This document shows positions 1 through 5,755 of a stretch of DNA of 8,403 nucleotides, in pieces (the first letter of the stretch is position 1; each line of letters starts with the position of its first letter). A program made the position numbers and the translations under genes. Source of the stretch: Burkholderiales bacterium (GTDB lineage: Bacteria; Pseudomonadota; Gammaproteobacteria; Burkholderiales; CAIKXV01); assembly GCA_014379045.1 (NCBI GenBank), contig JACMMK010000368.1:1-8403 (forward strand). Reading direction: 5' to 3'. The notes under the pieces are model-generated. The model was not told where the DNA came from and ran no database searches. It worked only from the letters and a program-made list of their open reading frames with translations.

Positions 1-171
1 CACGATGTCGGCGCGACTCGCGGGCGCGCACAGGCGCAGCGCCGCGCGCCAGGTGAATGCGCCGACACCGAACGGACTCTCTCCGCCAAGCGTGTGAATG
101 CGTGCCGAGTCGGCGTCGACACGCCACAGCCAGCAGTCCAGTGCGCGCAGCGCATCCGATGCACTCGTCAT
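1..171 (-). CDS. 5' part of an unidentified gene, running off the left edge
   Basis: An ATG at 171-169 on the minus strand opens a frame of 57 codons with no stop before the window edge. The peptide begins MTSASDALRALDCWLWRVDA and continues with a mixed, soluble-looking sequence that includes ESPFGVGAFTWRAALRL. There is no signal peptide or membrane segment. A weak purine-rich stretch (TTGAGACAG) lies just upstream of the start. Codons further in have strongly GC-rich third positions, as in the neighbouring genes. The pattern of a short polar N-terminus followed by WLWRVDADSARIHTLGG is somewhat like the start of a PAS-type sensory domain, but this is only an impression and no function is assigned. 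The gene is divergent from the Bug/acyl-CoA dehydrogenase operon, so it could encode its regulator; that is inference from position alone. Confidence 0.5.
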   Translation of the reverse strand, partial: MTSASDALRALDCWLWRVDADSARIHTLGGESPFGVGAFTWRAALRLCAPASRADIV

Positions 172-282
172 TTCTGTCTCAAGGCCAAGGCAACGGAACA
201 ACCAATGATCGCTCGCCGGTCGCGACTTGTCGAACTTCGACCGATGCCCCGGAGCGGTTCAAACGCCACTTATTGCAGCCGC

Positions 283-318
283 GTGGCGGGTCTCACCCGC
301 TACAATCCCTGCGCAGGG
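283..318 (+). promoter_or_regulatory. Putative promoter/operator region for the Bug operon
   Basis: TACAAT at 301-306 matches five of six bases of the sigma70 -10 consensus. No good -35 box stands at 16-18 nt; the nearest candidate, TTGCAG at 273-278, is 22 nt away, so a promoter here would be weak or activator-dependent. Two dyads flank the hexamer. An imperfect inverted repeat has 9-nt arms at 283-291 and 295-303 with one mismatch and a 3-nt spacer. A perfect 12-nt palindrome, CCCTGCGCAGGG, lies at 307-318, about where transcription would start. This is a typical layout for repressor or activator sites. Short palindromes are also common by chance in GC-rich DNA, so the call is tentative. 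The leader to the ATG at 388 would be about 75 nt. Confidence 0.35.
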
Positions 319-376
319 CCTCGACCCACATAACCGACGGGCGCAGGTACCGACGACGACAATTCAAACGTTCCAC

Positions 377-381
377 GGAGG
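377..381 (+). promoter_or_regulatory. Ribosome binding site of Bug protein 1
   Basis: GGAGG lies 6 nt before the ATG at 388. It is the best Shine-Dalgarno match in the operon and supports the 388 start, despite the unusually long arginine-rich N-terminus that this start gives. Confidence 0.75.
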
Positions 382-387
382 TCGGGC

Positions 388-1458
388 ATGAGACGCGAGA
401 CGGCACGCGAGACAGCACGCAGGGTACGACGCGAGATCCATCGCGACGGATGCACGTCGAGGCAGCGCCTGTCGTTCTCCTGGGCGGCGGCGCCATCGAC
501 CGTGCTTTTCCTGCTGATCGCGACCCCGGCATCGGCGCAGCCGACTGGCAAGGGCGCCGAGTTTCCTACGCGCTCGATCCGGGTCGTCGTCGGCTTTCCT
601 CCAGCCGGCACGACCGACATCCTCGCGCGTCTCACCGGGCAGCATATGTCCGAGCGCTGGGGCCAGCCGGTGGTGATCGACAACCGGCCGGGCGCGGGCG
701 GCAACATCGGCGCTGAACTCGCGGCGCGCGCCAACCCGGACGGCTACACACTGATGATGACGACGGCGGGCGTGTCGGGAATCAACCCGACGCTGTACGC
801 CAAGCTCGCGTGGAGCCCGGCCAGTTTCGAAGCGGTGGTGGCGGTCGGGCAGACGCCCAACGTGTTCGTCGTCAACGCCGGGTCGCCGTACAAGTCGCTG
901 AAGGAGCTCACCGCTGTCGCGAGATCGAGTGCGGCCAAGGTGACCTTCGGTGCGCCGGGTATCGGCACCACCGGTCACCTGTCCGGCGAGCTGTTCAAGA
1001 CCATGGCCGGCGTCGATCTGACCTTCGTGCCGTTCAAGGGCAGCGCGAACGTGCTCACCGACCTGCTGACCAACAGCGGCATCGCCCTTGCGGTCGACAA
1101 CCTGCCACCGTACGTACCGCAGATCAAGGCCGGCAGGCTGCGCCCCTTGGCGGTGGGTACGCCCAAGCGCAGCAGCATCCTGCCCGATGTGCCGACGGTC
1201 GCCGAAGCCGGCCTGCCGGGGTATCTGTCGTATGCGTGGTTCGGGCTGGTCGCCCCTCGCGGTACGCCCAAGCCGGTCATCGACCGGATCAACGCCGAGG
1301 TCAACCGCCTGCTGGCAATGCCCGAGACGCAGGCGCGTCTGGCCGAACAGAGCATCGAGGCGATGGGCGGCAGCCCGGCCGATTTCAACGCGCTGATCGA
1401 CTCCGAGCTGAAGCGTTGGGGCGAGGTCGTGCGCAAGTCGGGCGCCAAGGCCGAGTGA
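388..1458 (+). CDS. Bug/TctC-family periplasmic substrate-binding protein 1
   Basis: A 356-residue member of the Bug (Bordetella uptake gene)/TctC family, the periplasmic receptors of tripartite tricarboxylate transporters. These bind small, usually carboxylated, ligands between two lobes. Visible family blocks are FPPAGTTD (70-77), DNRPGAGG (98-105), NPDGYTL (116-122), GTTGHL (193-198), VPFKG (214-218) and LPDVPTVAEAG (265-275). The N-terminus has about 28 arginine-rich residues, then a hydrophobic stretch ending ATPASA, with likely signal peptidase cleavage after residue 50. The n-region is longer than usual, but GGAGG six bases before the ATG supports this start and no internal ATG precedes the mature domain. 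It differs from the other three Bug proteins here: it lacks the IDVI-GHVP-MFD block (it has TDLLTNSGIALAVDN) and has VPFKG for HVPYK, so its ligand probably differs. It is first in the operon; the next gene starts 40 nt on. Confidence 0.93.
   Translation: MRRETARETARRVRREIHRDGCTSRQRLSFSWAAAPSTVLFLLIATPASAQPTGKGAEFPTRSIRVVVGFPPAGTTDILARLTGQHMSERWGQPVVIDNRPGAGGNIGAELAARANPDGYTLMMTTAGVSGINPTLYAKLAWSPASFEAVVAVGQTPNVFVVNAGSPYKSLKELTAVARSSAAKVTFGAPGIGTTGHLSGELFKTMAGVDLTFVPFKGSANVLTDLLTNSGIALAVDNLPPYVPQIKAGRLRPLAVGTPKRSSILPDVPTVAEAGLPGYLSYAWFGLVAPRGTPKPVIDRINAEVNRLLAMPETQARLAEQSIEAMGGSPADFNALIDSELKRWGEVVRKSGAKAE
397..420 (+). repeat. 12-nt tandem repeat inside the Bug 1 signal region
   Basis: Two copies of GAGACRGCACGC stand head to tail with one difference. 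They encode residues 4-11 (ETARETAR) in the extended n-region of the Bug 1 signal peptide. A small slippage duplication would explain part of the extra length of this n-region. Confidence 0.6.
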
Positions 1459-1498
1459 GCGCGCCCCGTACACGCGTTGTCACGCGGCGCAGGCAGCG

Positions 1499-2653
1499 AT
1501 GATCCAGGATCGGGAAACCTTGACGTTGCTGCTCGAGGCGATCGATCGCTTCGTGCGCGAGCGGCTGATCCCGGCCGAGGCGCAGGTCACCGAGACCGAC
1601 GCGATACCCGCCGACATCGTCGACGAGATGCGCGAAATGGGCTTGTTCGGCTACGCGCTGCCGAAAGAGTACGGCGGCCTCGGTCTCACCGCCGAGGAAC
1701 AGGTCGAAGTCTCGTTCGCGTTCTGCTATGCCTCGCCGGTGTTCCGCTCGTACGTCGGCACCAACAACGGCATCGGCGGCATGGGCATCGTCATCGACGG
1801 CACGCCGGCGCAGAAGGCGCGATGGCTGCCGCGACTCGCCAGTGGCGAGATCATCGGCAGCTTCGCGCTGACCGAACCCGACAACGGATCGGACGCGGCG
1901 GGGCTCAAGACCTTCGCCCGGCGCGACGGCGATCACTACGTGATCAACGGCACCAAGCGCTACATCACCAATGCACCCGAGGCGACGATCTTCACGCTGA
2001 TGGCGCGCACCGATCCGGGACAGCACGGCGCGGCGGGTGTCAGTGCGTTCATCGTCGAACGCGCGACCCCGGGTCTGTCGACCACGGCGCCCGATCGCAA
2101 GATGGGGCAGCGCGGCTCGCATACCTCGGACGTGATTCTCGAGGACGTGCGCGTGCCGGCCGGGAACCTGATCGGCGGTCGCGAAGGCCAAGGCTTCAAG
2201 ACCGCCATGAAGGTGCTCGACCGCGCGCGACTCAATATCGCGGCGGTATGCGTCGGCATCGCGCAGCGGATGCTCGACGATACGCTCGCCTACGCGCTGT
2301 CGCGCAAGCAGTTCGGGCAGCCGATCGCCGAGTTCCAGCTCGTGCAGGCGATGCTCGCCGACTCCAAGGCCGAGATCTATGCCGCGCGCAGCATGACGCT
2401 CGATGCCGCACGCCGGGCGGACACCGGCGCGAACATCATCACCGAGGCATCGTGTGCAAAACTGTTCGCCTCCGAGATGTGCTCGCGCGTCGCCGATCGT
2501 TGCGTGCAGATTTACGGCGGCGCCGGCTACATGCAGGACTACGCGATCGAGCGGCTGTTCCGCGATGTACGGTTGTTCCGTATCTTCGAAGGCACCAGTC
2601 AGATCCAGCAACTCGTCATCGCGCGCAACATGATCCGCGGGGCGACCCGATAA
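1499..2653 (+). CDS. Acyl-CoA dehydrogenase (FAD-dependent)
   Basis: A 384-residue, full-length member of the short/medium-chain acyl-CoA dehydrogenase family. These cytoplasmic flavoenzymes introduce an alpha,beta double bond into an acyl-CoA and pass electrons to electron-transfer flavoprotein. Family signature 1 is ALTEPDNGSD at 123-132. Signature 2 starts at Q337 with QIYGGAGYMQDYAIERLFRD. RKQFGQPI is at 269-276. The expected catalytic base is E364 in FEGTSQIQ, the position used in short- and medium-chain enzymes. The N-terminal helical, middle beta and C-terminal helical domains all appear intact. The ATG at 1499 is preceded by a weak AGG at 1491-1493. The gene lies 40 nt after Bug 1 and 44 nt before Bug 2, so co-transcription is likely and it probably oxidises the CoA ester of a ligand taken up by a Bug protein. 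Chain length and substrate cannot be read from the sequence, and no ETF, CoA ligase or CoA transferase gene is in view. Confidence 0.95.
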   Translation: MIQDRETLTLLLEAIDRFVRERLIPAEAQVTETDAIPADIVDEMREMGLFGYALPKEYGGLGLTAEEQVEVSFAFCYASPVFRSYVGTNNGIGGMGIVIDGTPAQKARWLPRLASGEIIGSFALTEPDNGSDAAGLKTFARRDGDHYVINGTKRYITNAPEATIFTLMARTDPGQHGAAGVSAFIVERATPGLSTTAPDRKMGQRGSHTSDVILEDVRVPAGNLIGGREGQGFKTAMKVLDRARLNIAAVCVGIAQRMLDDTLAYALSRKQFGQPIAEFQLVQAMLADSKAEIYAARSMTLDAARRADTGANIITEASCAKLFASEMCSRVADRCVQIYGGAGYMQDYAIERLFRDVRLFRIFEGTSQIQQLVIARNMIRGATR

Positions 2654-2684
2654 CGCGCGGTCCGCGTCCCGCTTTCATTCAGAT

Positions 2685-2690
2685 GGGGAA
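2685..2690 (+). promoter_or_regulatory. Ribosome binding site deciding the Bug 2 start
   Basis: GGGGAA stands 7 nt before the ATG at 2698. An in-frame ATG at 2683 overlaps this site and has no purine-rich sequence of its own upstream, so 2698 is preferred. Confidence 0.55.
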
Positions 2691-2697
2691 CTCCTTC

Positions 2698-3675
2698 ATG
2701 TCTTCGATGCCTCGATTCCGGACCGCCGCCCTCGCGCTGGCGCTGCCGATGTTCATCGTGCTGCCGGCGGTTGCGCAGCAGTACCCGGCAAAACCGATCC
2801 GCATCATCGTGCCGTTCGGCGCGGGCGGCTCGGCCGACACCATGGCGCGCCTGACCGGACAGCGCTTCACCGAGAGCTGGGGTCAACCGGTGCTGGTCGA
2901 GAACCGCACCGGCGCGGCCGGCATGATCGGCGCCGAAGCGGTCGCGCGCGCCGCACCCGACGGCTACACGCTGATGCTGACCTCGGGTGCGTTCTCGTCG
3001 ACGCCGGCGTTGAATCCCAATGTGCCGGTCGACGTGTTCAAGGATTTCACGCCGATCGTCAACGTCTCGAATACTGCGACCATCATCAACGTGCATCCGT
3101 CGCTGCCGGTCAAGTCGGTGAAGGAACTGATCGCGTTCGCTAAACAGCGGCCGGGGCAGGTGGGATATGCGACGGCCGGCGTCGGGTCGACCGGCCATCT
3201 CGCCACCGAGCTGTTCCTGTCGACCACCGGCACCCAGATGTTGCATGTGCCATACAAGGCGAACCCGATCGCCGTCATCGACGTGATCGCCGGACATGTG
3301 CCGGTGATGTTCGACCTGGTGCTGACCGGCGCGCCGCATGCGCGCGCAGGCAAGCTGCGCGCGCTCGCGGTCACCTCGTCCAAACGGCTCGCGCTGCTGC
3401 CCGATGTGCCGACGGTGACCGAGGCCGGGCTGCCGGCGTTCGACGCCAATGTCTGGCTCGGCATCATGGGACCTGCGGGACTGTCGCGCGACATCGTCAT
3501 GCGCGTGAACGCCGAGGTCAATCGCATCGTCCAGTTGCCCGACATCGTCAAGCGCTTCAACGACCTCGGCGTCGAGCCCGCCGGCGGCACGCCCGAGGCG
3601 TTCGCAGCGCTGCACAAGAGCGACTTCGCCAAGTGGCAGCGCGTGGTGCGCGACGCGAAGATCAAGGTCGAATGA
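2698..3675 (+). CDS. Bug/TctC-family periplasmic substrate-binding protein 2
   Basis: A 325-residue Bug/TctC receptor, the usual family length. The start at 2698 is chosen because GGGGAA precedes it and it gives a compact signal peptide (hydrophobic core at about residues 10-22, cleavage likely after PAVA at 26, before QQYPAKP). The frame stays open upstream as far as 1477, but that stretch lies over the acyl-CoA dehydrogenase in another frame and is not coding. Family blocks: FGAGGSADT (40-48), VENRTGAAG (67-75), APDGYTL (86-92), GSTGHL (163-168), HVPYKANP (183-190), IDVIAGHVPVMFD (194-206), LLPDVPTVTEAG (233-244). The mature protein has no cysteine. It probably binds a small carboxylate in the periplasm. 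It follows the dehydrogenase by 44 nt and its stop codon overlaps the start of Bug 3, so the two are translationally linked. Its N-terminal half is strikingly like Bug 4. Confidence 0.93.
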   Translation: MSSMPRFRTAALALALPMFIVLPAVAQQYPAKPIRIIVPFGAGGSADTMARLTGQRFTESWGQPVLVENRTGAAGMIGAEAVARAAPDGYTLMLTSGAFSSTPALNPNVPVDVFKDFTPIVNVSNTATIINVHPSLPVKSVKELIAFAKQRPGQVGYATAGVGSTGHLATELFLSTTGTQMLHVPYKANPIAVIDVIAGHVPVMFDLVLTGAPHARAGKLRALAVTSSKRLALLPDVPTVTEAGLPAFDANVWLGIMGPAGLSRDIVMRVNAEVNRIVQLPDIVKRFNDLGVEPAGGTPEAFAALHKSDFAKWQRVVRDAKIKVE

Positions 3676-4652
3676 TGCGTGGGCGCGCGTGCGTAGTCGC
3701 AGCGGCAGGGGCGCTGGCGGCGTTCACGGCGTTCACTGCCGAGGTCGGCGCGCAGAAGGCGTATCCCGATCGTCCGGTGCGACTGGTGGTCGCGTTCGGC
3801 GCCGGGGGCTCGTCCGATACGGTCGCCCGCACCGTCGCGCAGCGTCTGGCCGAGGGGTGGGGGCAGCCGGTCGTGGTCGAGAACCGCACCGGCGCGACCG
3901 GTACGATCGCGGCCGACCTCGTTGCGCGCGCCCCCGGCGACGGCCATACACTGCTGTTCAGCTCGGCGCTGTCGACGGCCGCGGCCCTGTACGCGACGCT
4001 GCCGTTCGACTGGCAGCGCGATCTGGTCCCGATCGTGCAGACCACGGCCGCGCCGCAGGTGCTCTATGTGCACCCGTCGTTGCCGGTGAAGAACGTCAAG
4101 GACCTGATCGCGTTCGCGCGCCAGCGTCCCGGCGAACTCGGCTATGCAAGTTCCGGCATCGGCTCGGTCGCGCATCTGTCCGGGGCCAGCCTGGGGCTCG
4201 CCAGCGGATTGAAGCTGATCCATGTGCCGTACAAATCGAACGGCGCGGCGGCGATCGACGTCATCGGTGGGCACGTGCCGATCATGTTCGACCAGCTCGC
4301 CACCGCCGTGCCGAACGTACGCGCCGGTAAAGTGCGCGCGCTTGCCGTCACCTCGCCACGGCGGGTCGCGCCGCTGCCCGAGGTACCGACGATGATCGAG
4401 CTCGGCTTCGCCGACTTCGAGACCAGCGTCTGGCACGGCGTGATGGGGCCGGGCACGATGCCCAAAGAAGTCGTTGCACGCATCAACGGCGAGGTCAACC
4501 GGGTGTTGAAGCTGCCCGATGTCCGCGACCGATTGACCGCGCTCGGTCTCGAGGTCGTCGGGGGCTCGCCCGAAGCGTTCGCGGCCGAGATGAAGAAGGA
4601 GTTCGCCTGGGCGTCGAAGACGATCCGGGCAGCCGCCATCAAGCCGGAGTGA
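3672..4652 (+). CDS. Bug/TctC-family periplasmic substrate-binding protein 3
   Basis: A Bug/TctC receptor of 326 residues from the ATG at 3672, or 325 from the adjacent ATG at 3675. The sequence GAATGATG holds the Bug 2 stop (TGA, 3673-3675) and both start codons. AAGG at 3664-3667 is spaced better for 3675. Either way the start overlaps the upstream stop, which suggests translational coupling. The signal peptide has a core of about residues 8-22 and likely cleavage after EVGA (27), before QKAYPDRP. Family blocks: FGAGGSSDT (42-50), VVENRTGATG (68-77), HVPYKSN (184-190), IDVIGGHVPIMFDQL (195-209), PLPEVPTM (234-241). Two blocks deviate: GDGHTLL with H92 where the others have tyrosine, and GSVAHL (164-169) where the others have G[ST]TGHL. 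These may change ligand preference. An ATG at 3633 would add residues lying inside Bug 2 and is not favoured. Confidence 0.92.
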   Translation: MMRGRACVVAAAGALAAFTAFTAEVGAQKAYPDRPVRLVVAFGAGGSSDTVARTVAQRLAEGWGQPVVVENRTGATGTIAADLVARAPGDGHTLLFSSALSTAAALYATLPFDWQRDLVPIVQTTAAPQVLYVHPSLPVKNVKDLIAFARQRPGELGYASSGIGSVAHLSGASLGLASGLKLIHVPYKSNGAAAIDVIGGHVPIMFDQLATAVPNVRAGKVRALAVTSPRRVAPLPEVPTMIELGFADFETSVWHGVMGPGTMPKEVVARINGEVNRVLKLPDVRDRLTALGLEVVGGSPEAFAAEMKKEFAWASKTIRAAAIKPE

Positions 4653-4668
4653 GCGCCAGCCCAGGCGC
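4653..4668 (+). other. Small inverted repeat between Bug 3 and Bug 4
   Basis: GCGCC and GGCGC form a 5-bp stem with a 6-nt loop directly after the Bug 3 stop codon. No T-run follows, so it is not a standard intrinsic terminator. The next 30 nt contain four CGAA motifs and then the Bug 4 start. It might limit read-through or protect the upstream message, but chance is a fair explanation. Confidence 0.2.
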
Positions 4669-4704
4669 CCTTCGACACGAATCGAAACGAACCCGAACGG
4701 ATCC

Positions 4705-5688
4705 ATGAAGACGCTGCCGCCTCACCTGTTGTTGTCGATCGCGAGCCTGCCGCTCGCGCTCGCCGCTCCCACCTCGCTGCTCGCGCAGAAAGCCTGGCCT
4801 GAAAAACCGATCCGCATGATCGTCAACTTCGGCGCTGGCGGGTCGGCCGACACGATGGCGCGGCTGGTGTCGCCGCGGCTCCAGGAAGCCTTCGGACAAT
4901 CGGTCGTCGTCGAGGTGCGCGCCGGCGCCACCGGCTCGATCGGCGCCGAGTTCGTCGCGCGCCAGGCCGCCGACGGCTACACGCTGCTGATGACCTCGGG
5001 CGCGTTCTCGATGGCGCCTGCGCTGACCCGCAACCTCCCCTACGACATCTTCAAGGACTTTACCCCGATCGTCGGCTGCTCGAACGCGCCGCAGGTGCTG
5101 GTGGTGCATCCGTCGGTGCCGGTCAAGTCGGTGAAGGACCTGGTCGCGTTCGCGAAGAAGCGTCCGGGTTCACTCGGTTGGGCGACCGCGGGAATCGGAT
5201 CGACCGGCCACCTCGCGGGCGAGTACTTCGCCGGGCTGGTCGACATCAAGCTGATCCATGTGCCGTACAAGTCGAATCCGGCGGCCGGCATCGACGTGAT
5301 CGGCGGCCACGTGCCGATCATGTTCGACCAGCTGTCGACCGCCGCACCGCACATCCGCGCCGGCAAGATGCGCGCGCTCGCGATCACCTCGGGCAAGCGC
5401 AATCCGTTGTTGCCCGACGTGCCGACGATGGCCGAGGTGGGCTTTCCGGCGTTCCAGACGAGCATCTGGCTCGGACTGCTCGGCCCGGCGAACCTGCCGA
5501 AGGAGATCGTCGCGCGCATCAATACCGAGACGAACCGGTTTCTCGCACTGCCGGAAACGCGGGAGCGCTTCGGGCAACTCGGCCTGGAAGTTTTCGGTGG
5601 CCCGCCGGAGGCGCTCGCGACGCGGATGAAGGCCGATCTCGCCGGGGCGCAGAAAACGGTGCAGGCAGCGGGGATCAAGCCGGAATAG
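4705..5688 (+). CDS. Bug/TctC-family periplasmic substrate-binding protein 4
   Basis: A 327-residue Bug/TctC receptor, last gene of the operon, 52 nt after Bug 3. The ATG at 4705 has only a weak purine stretch (ACGGA) upstream but gives a normal signal peptide: MKTLPPH, a hydrophobic core at about residues 8-26, and likely cleavage after SLLA (27), before QKAWPEKP. Family blocks: FGAGGSADT (42-50), DGYTLL (90-95), GSTGHL (165-170), KLIHVPYKSNP (182-192), IDVIGGHVPIMFDQL (196-210), LLPDVPTMAEVG (235-246). The usual ENR motif is VEVRAGA here, with V71 replacing asparagine beside the expected ligand-binding loop. C125 is its only cysteine. Residues up to about 175 look closest to Bug 2, and those from about 182 closest to Bug 3, so the gene may be a recombinant of its neighbours. 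It presumably binds a small organic acid. Confidence 0.93.
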   Translation: MKTLPPHLLLSIASLPLALAAPTSLLAQKAWPEKPIRMIVNFGAGGSADTMARLVSPRLQEAFGQSVVVEVRAGATGSIGAEFVARQAADGYTLLMTSGAFSMAPALTRNLPYDIFKDFTPIVGCSNAPQVLVVHPSVPVKSVKDLVAFAKKRPGSLGWATAGIGSTGHLAGEYFAGLVDIKLIHVPYKSNPAAGIDVIGGHVPIMFDQLSTAAPHIRAGKMRALAITSGKRNPLLPDVPTMAEVGFPAFQTSIWLGLLGPANLPKEIVARINTETNRFLALPETRERFGQLGLEVFGGPPEALATRMKADLAGAQKTVQAAGIKPE

Positions 5689-5755
5689 GGCGTACGCCCG
5701 CCCCTGGTCGCGGGTAGCCGCTGCGCGCGGCAGAGTCGCGTGCAGCGTTACCTGC
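5689..5755. other. Convergent intergenic gap with weak dyads
   Basis: This 67-nt stretch separates the converging stops of Bug 4 and the nuclease. A perfect 12-nt palindrome, GGGCGTACGCCC, spans 5688-5699 and starts on the last base of the Bug 4 stop. A second dyad has 5-bp arms, GCCGC at 5717-5721 and GCGGC at 5727-5731, with a 5-nt loop. Neither is followed by a T-run on either strand. They may contribute to bidirectional termination, but no intrinsic terminator can be called. Confidence 0.3.

Noticed and set aside
281..303. Possible sigma54 promoter (TGGC ... GC)
   Set aside because: The TTGC element at the required spacing is missing.
57..716. Plus-strand frame across the intergenic region into Bug 1
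   Set aside because: Out of frame with Bug 1, composition typical of noncoding GC-rich frames, and no ribosome binding site.
364..1473. Long minus-strand open frame opposite Bug 1
   Set aside because: Antisense shadow of a GC-rich coding gene; its translation is rich in Arg, His, Gly and Gln with no recognisable motif, while the plus-strand frame is a clear Bug protein.
1385..2611. Minus-strand frame opposite the acyl-CoA dehydrogenase
   Set aside because: Low-complexity arginine/alanine-rich translation, no domain, no ribosome binding site; the opposite strand has a complete dehydrogenase.
1477..2697. Upstream extension of the Bug 2 frame
   Set aside because: The frame is open, but this stretch is the acyl-CoA dehydrogenase read out of frame; the signal peptide and ribosome binding site place the start at 2698.
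2964..4706. 580-residue minus-strand frame across Bug 2 and Bug 3
   Set aside because: Covers two well supported plus-strand genes; length comes from high GC at third positions, which removes stops in antisense frames.
5688..5731. Intrinsic terminator between Bug 4 and the nuclease
   Set aside because: The dyads are short and no T-run follows on either strand; reported only as weak dyads.
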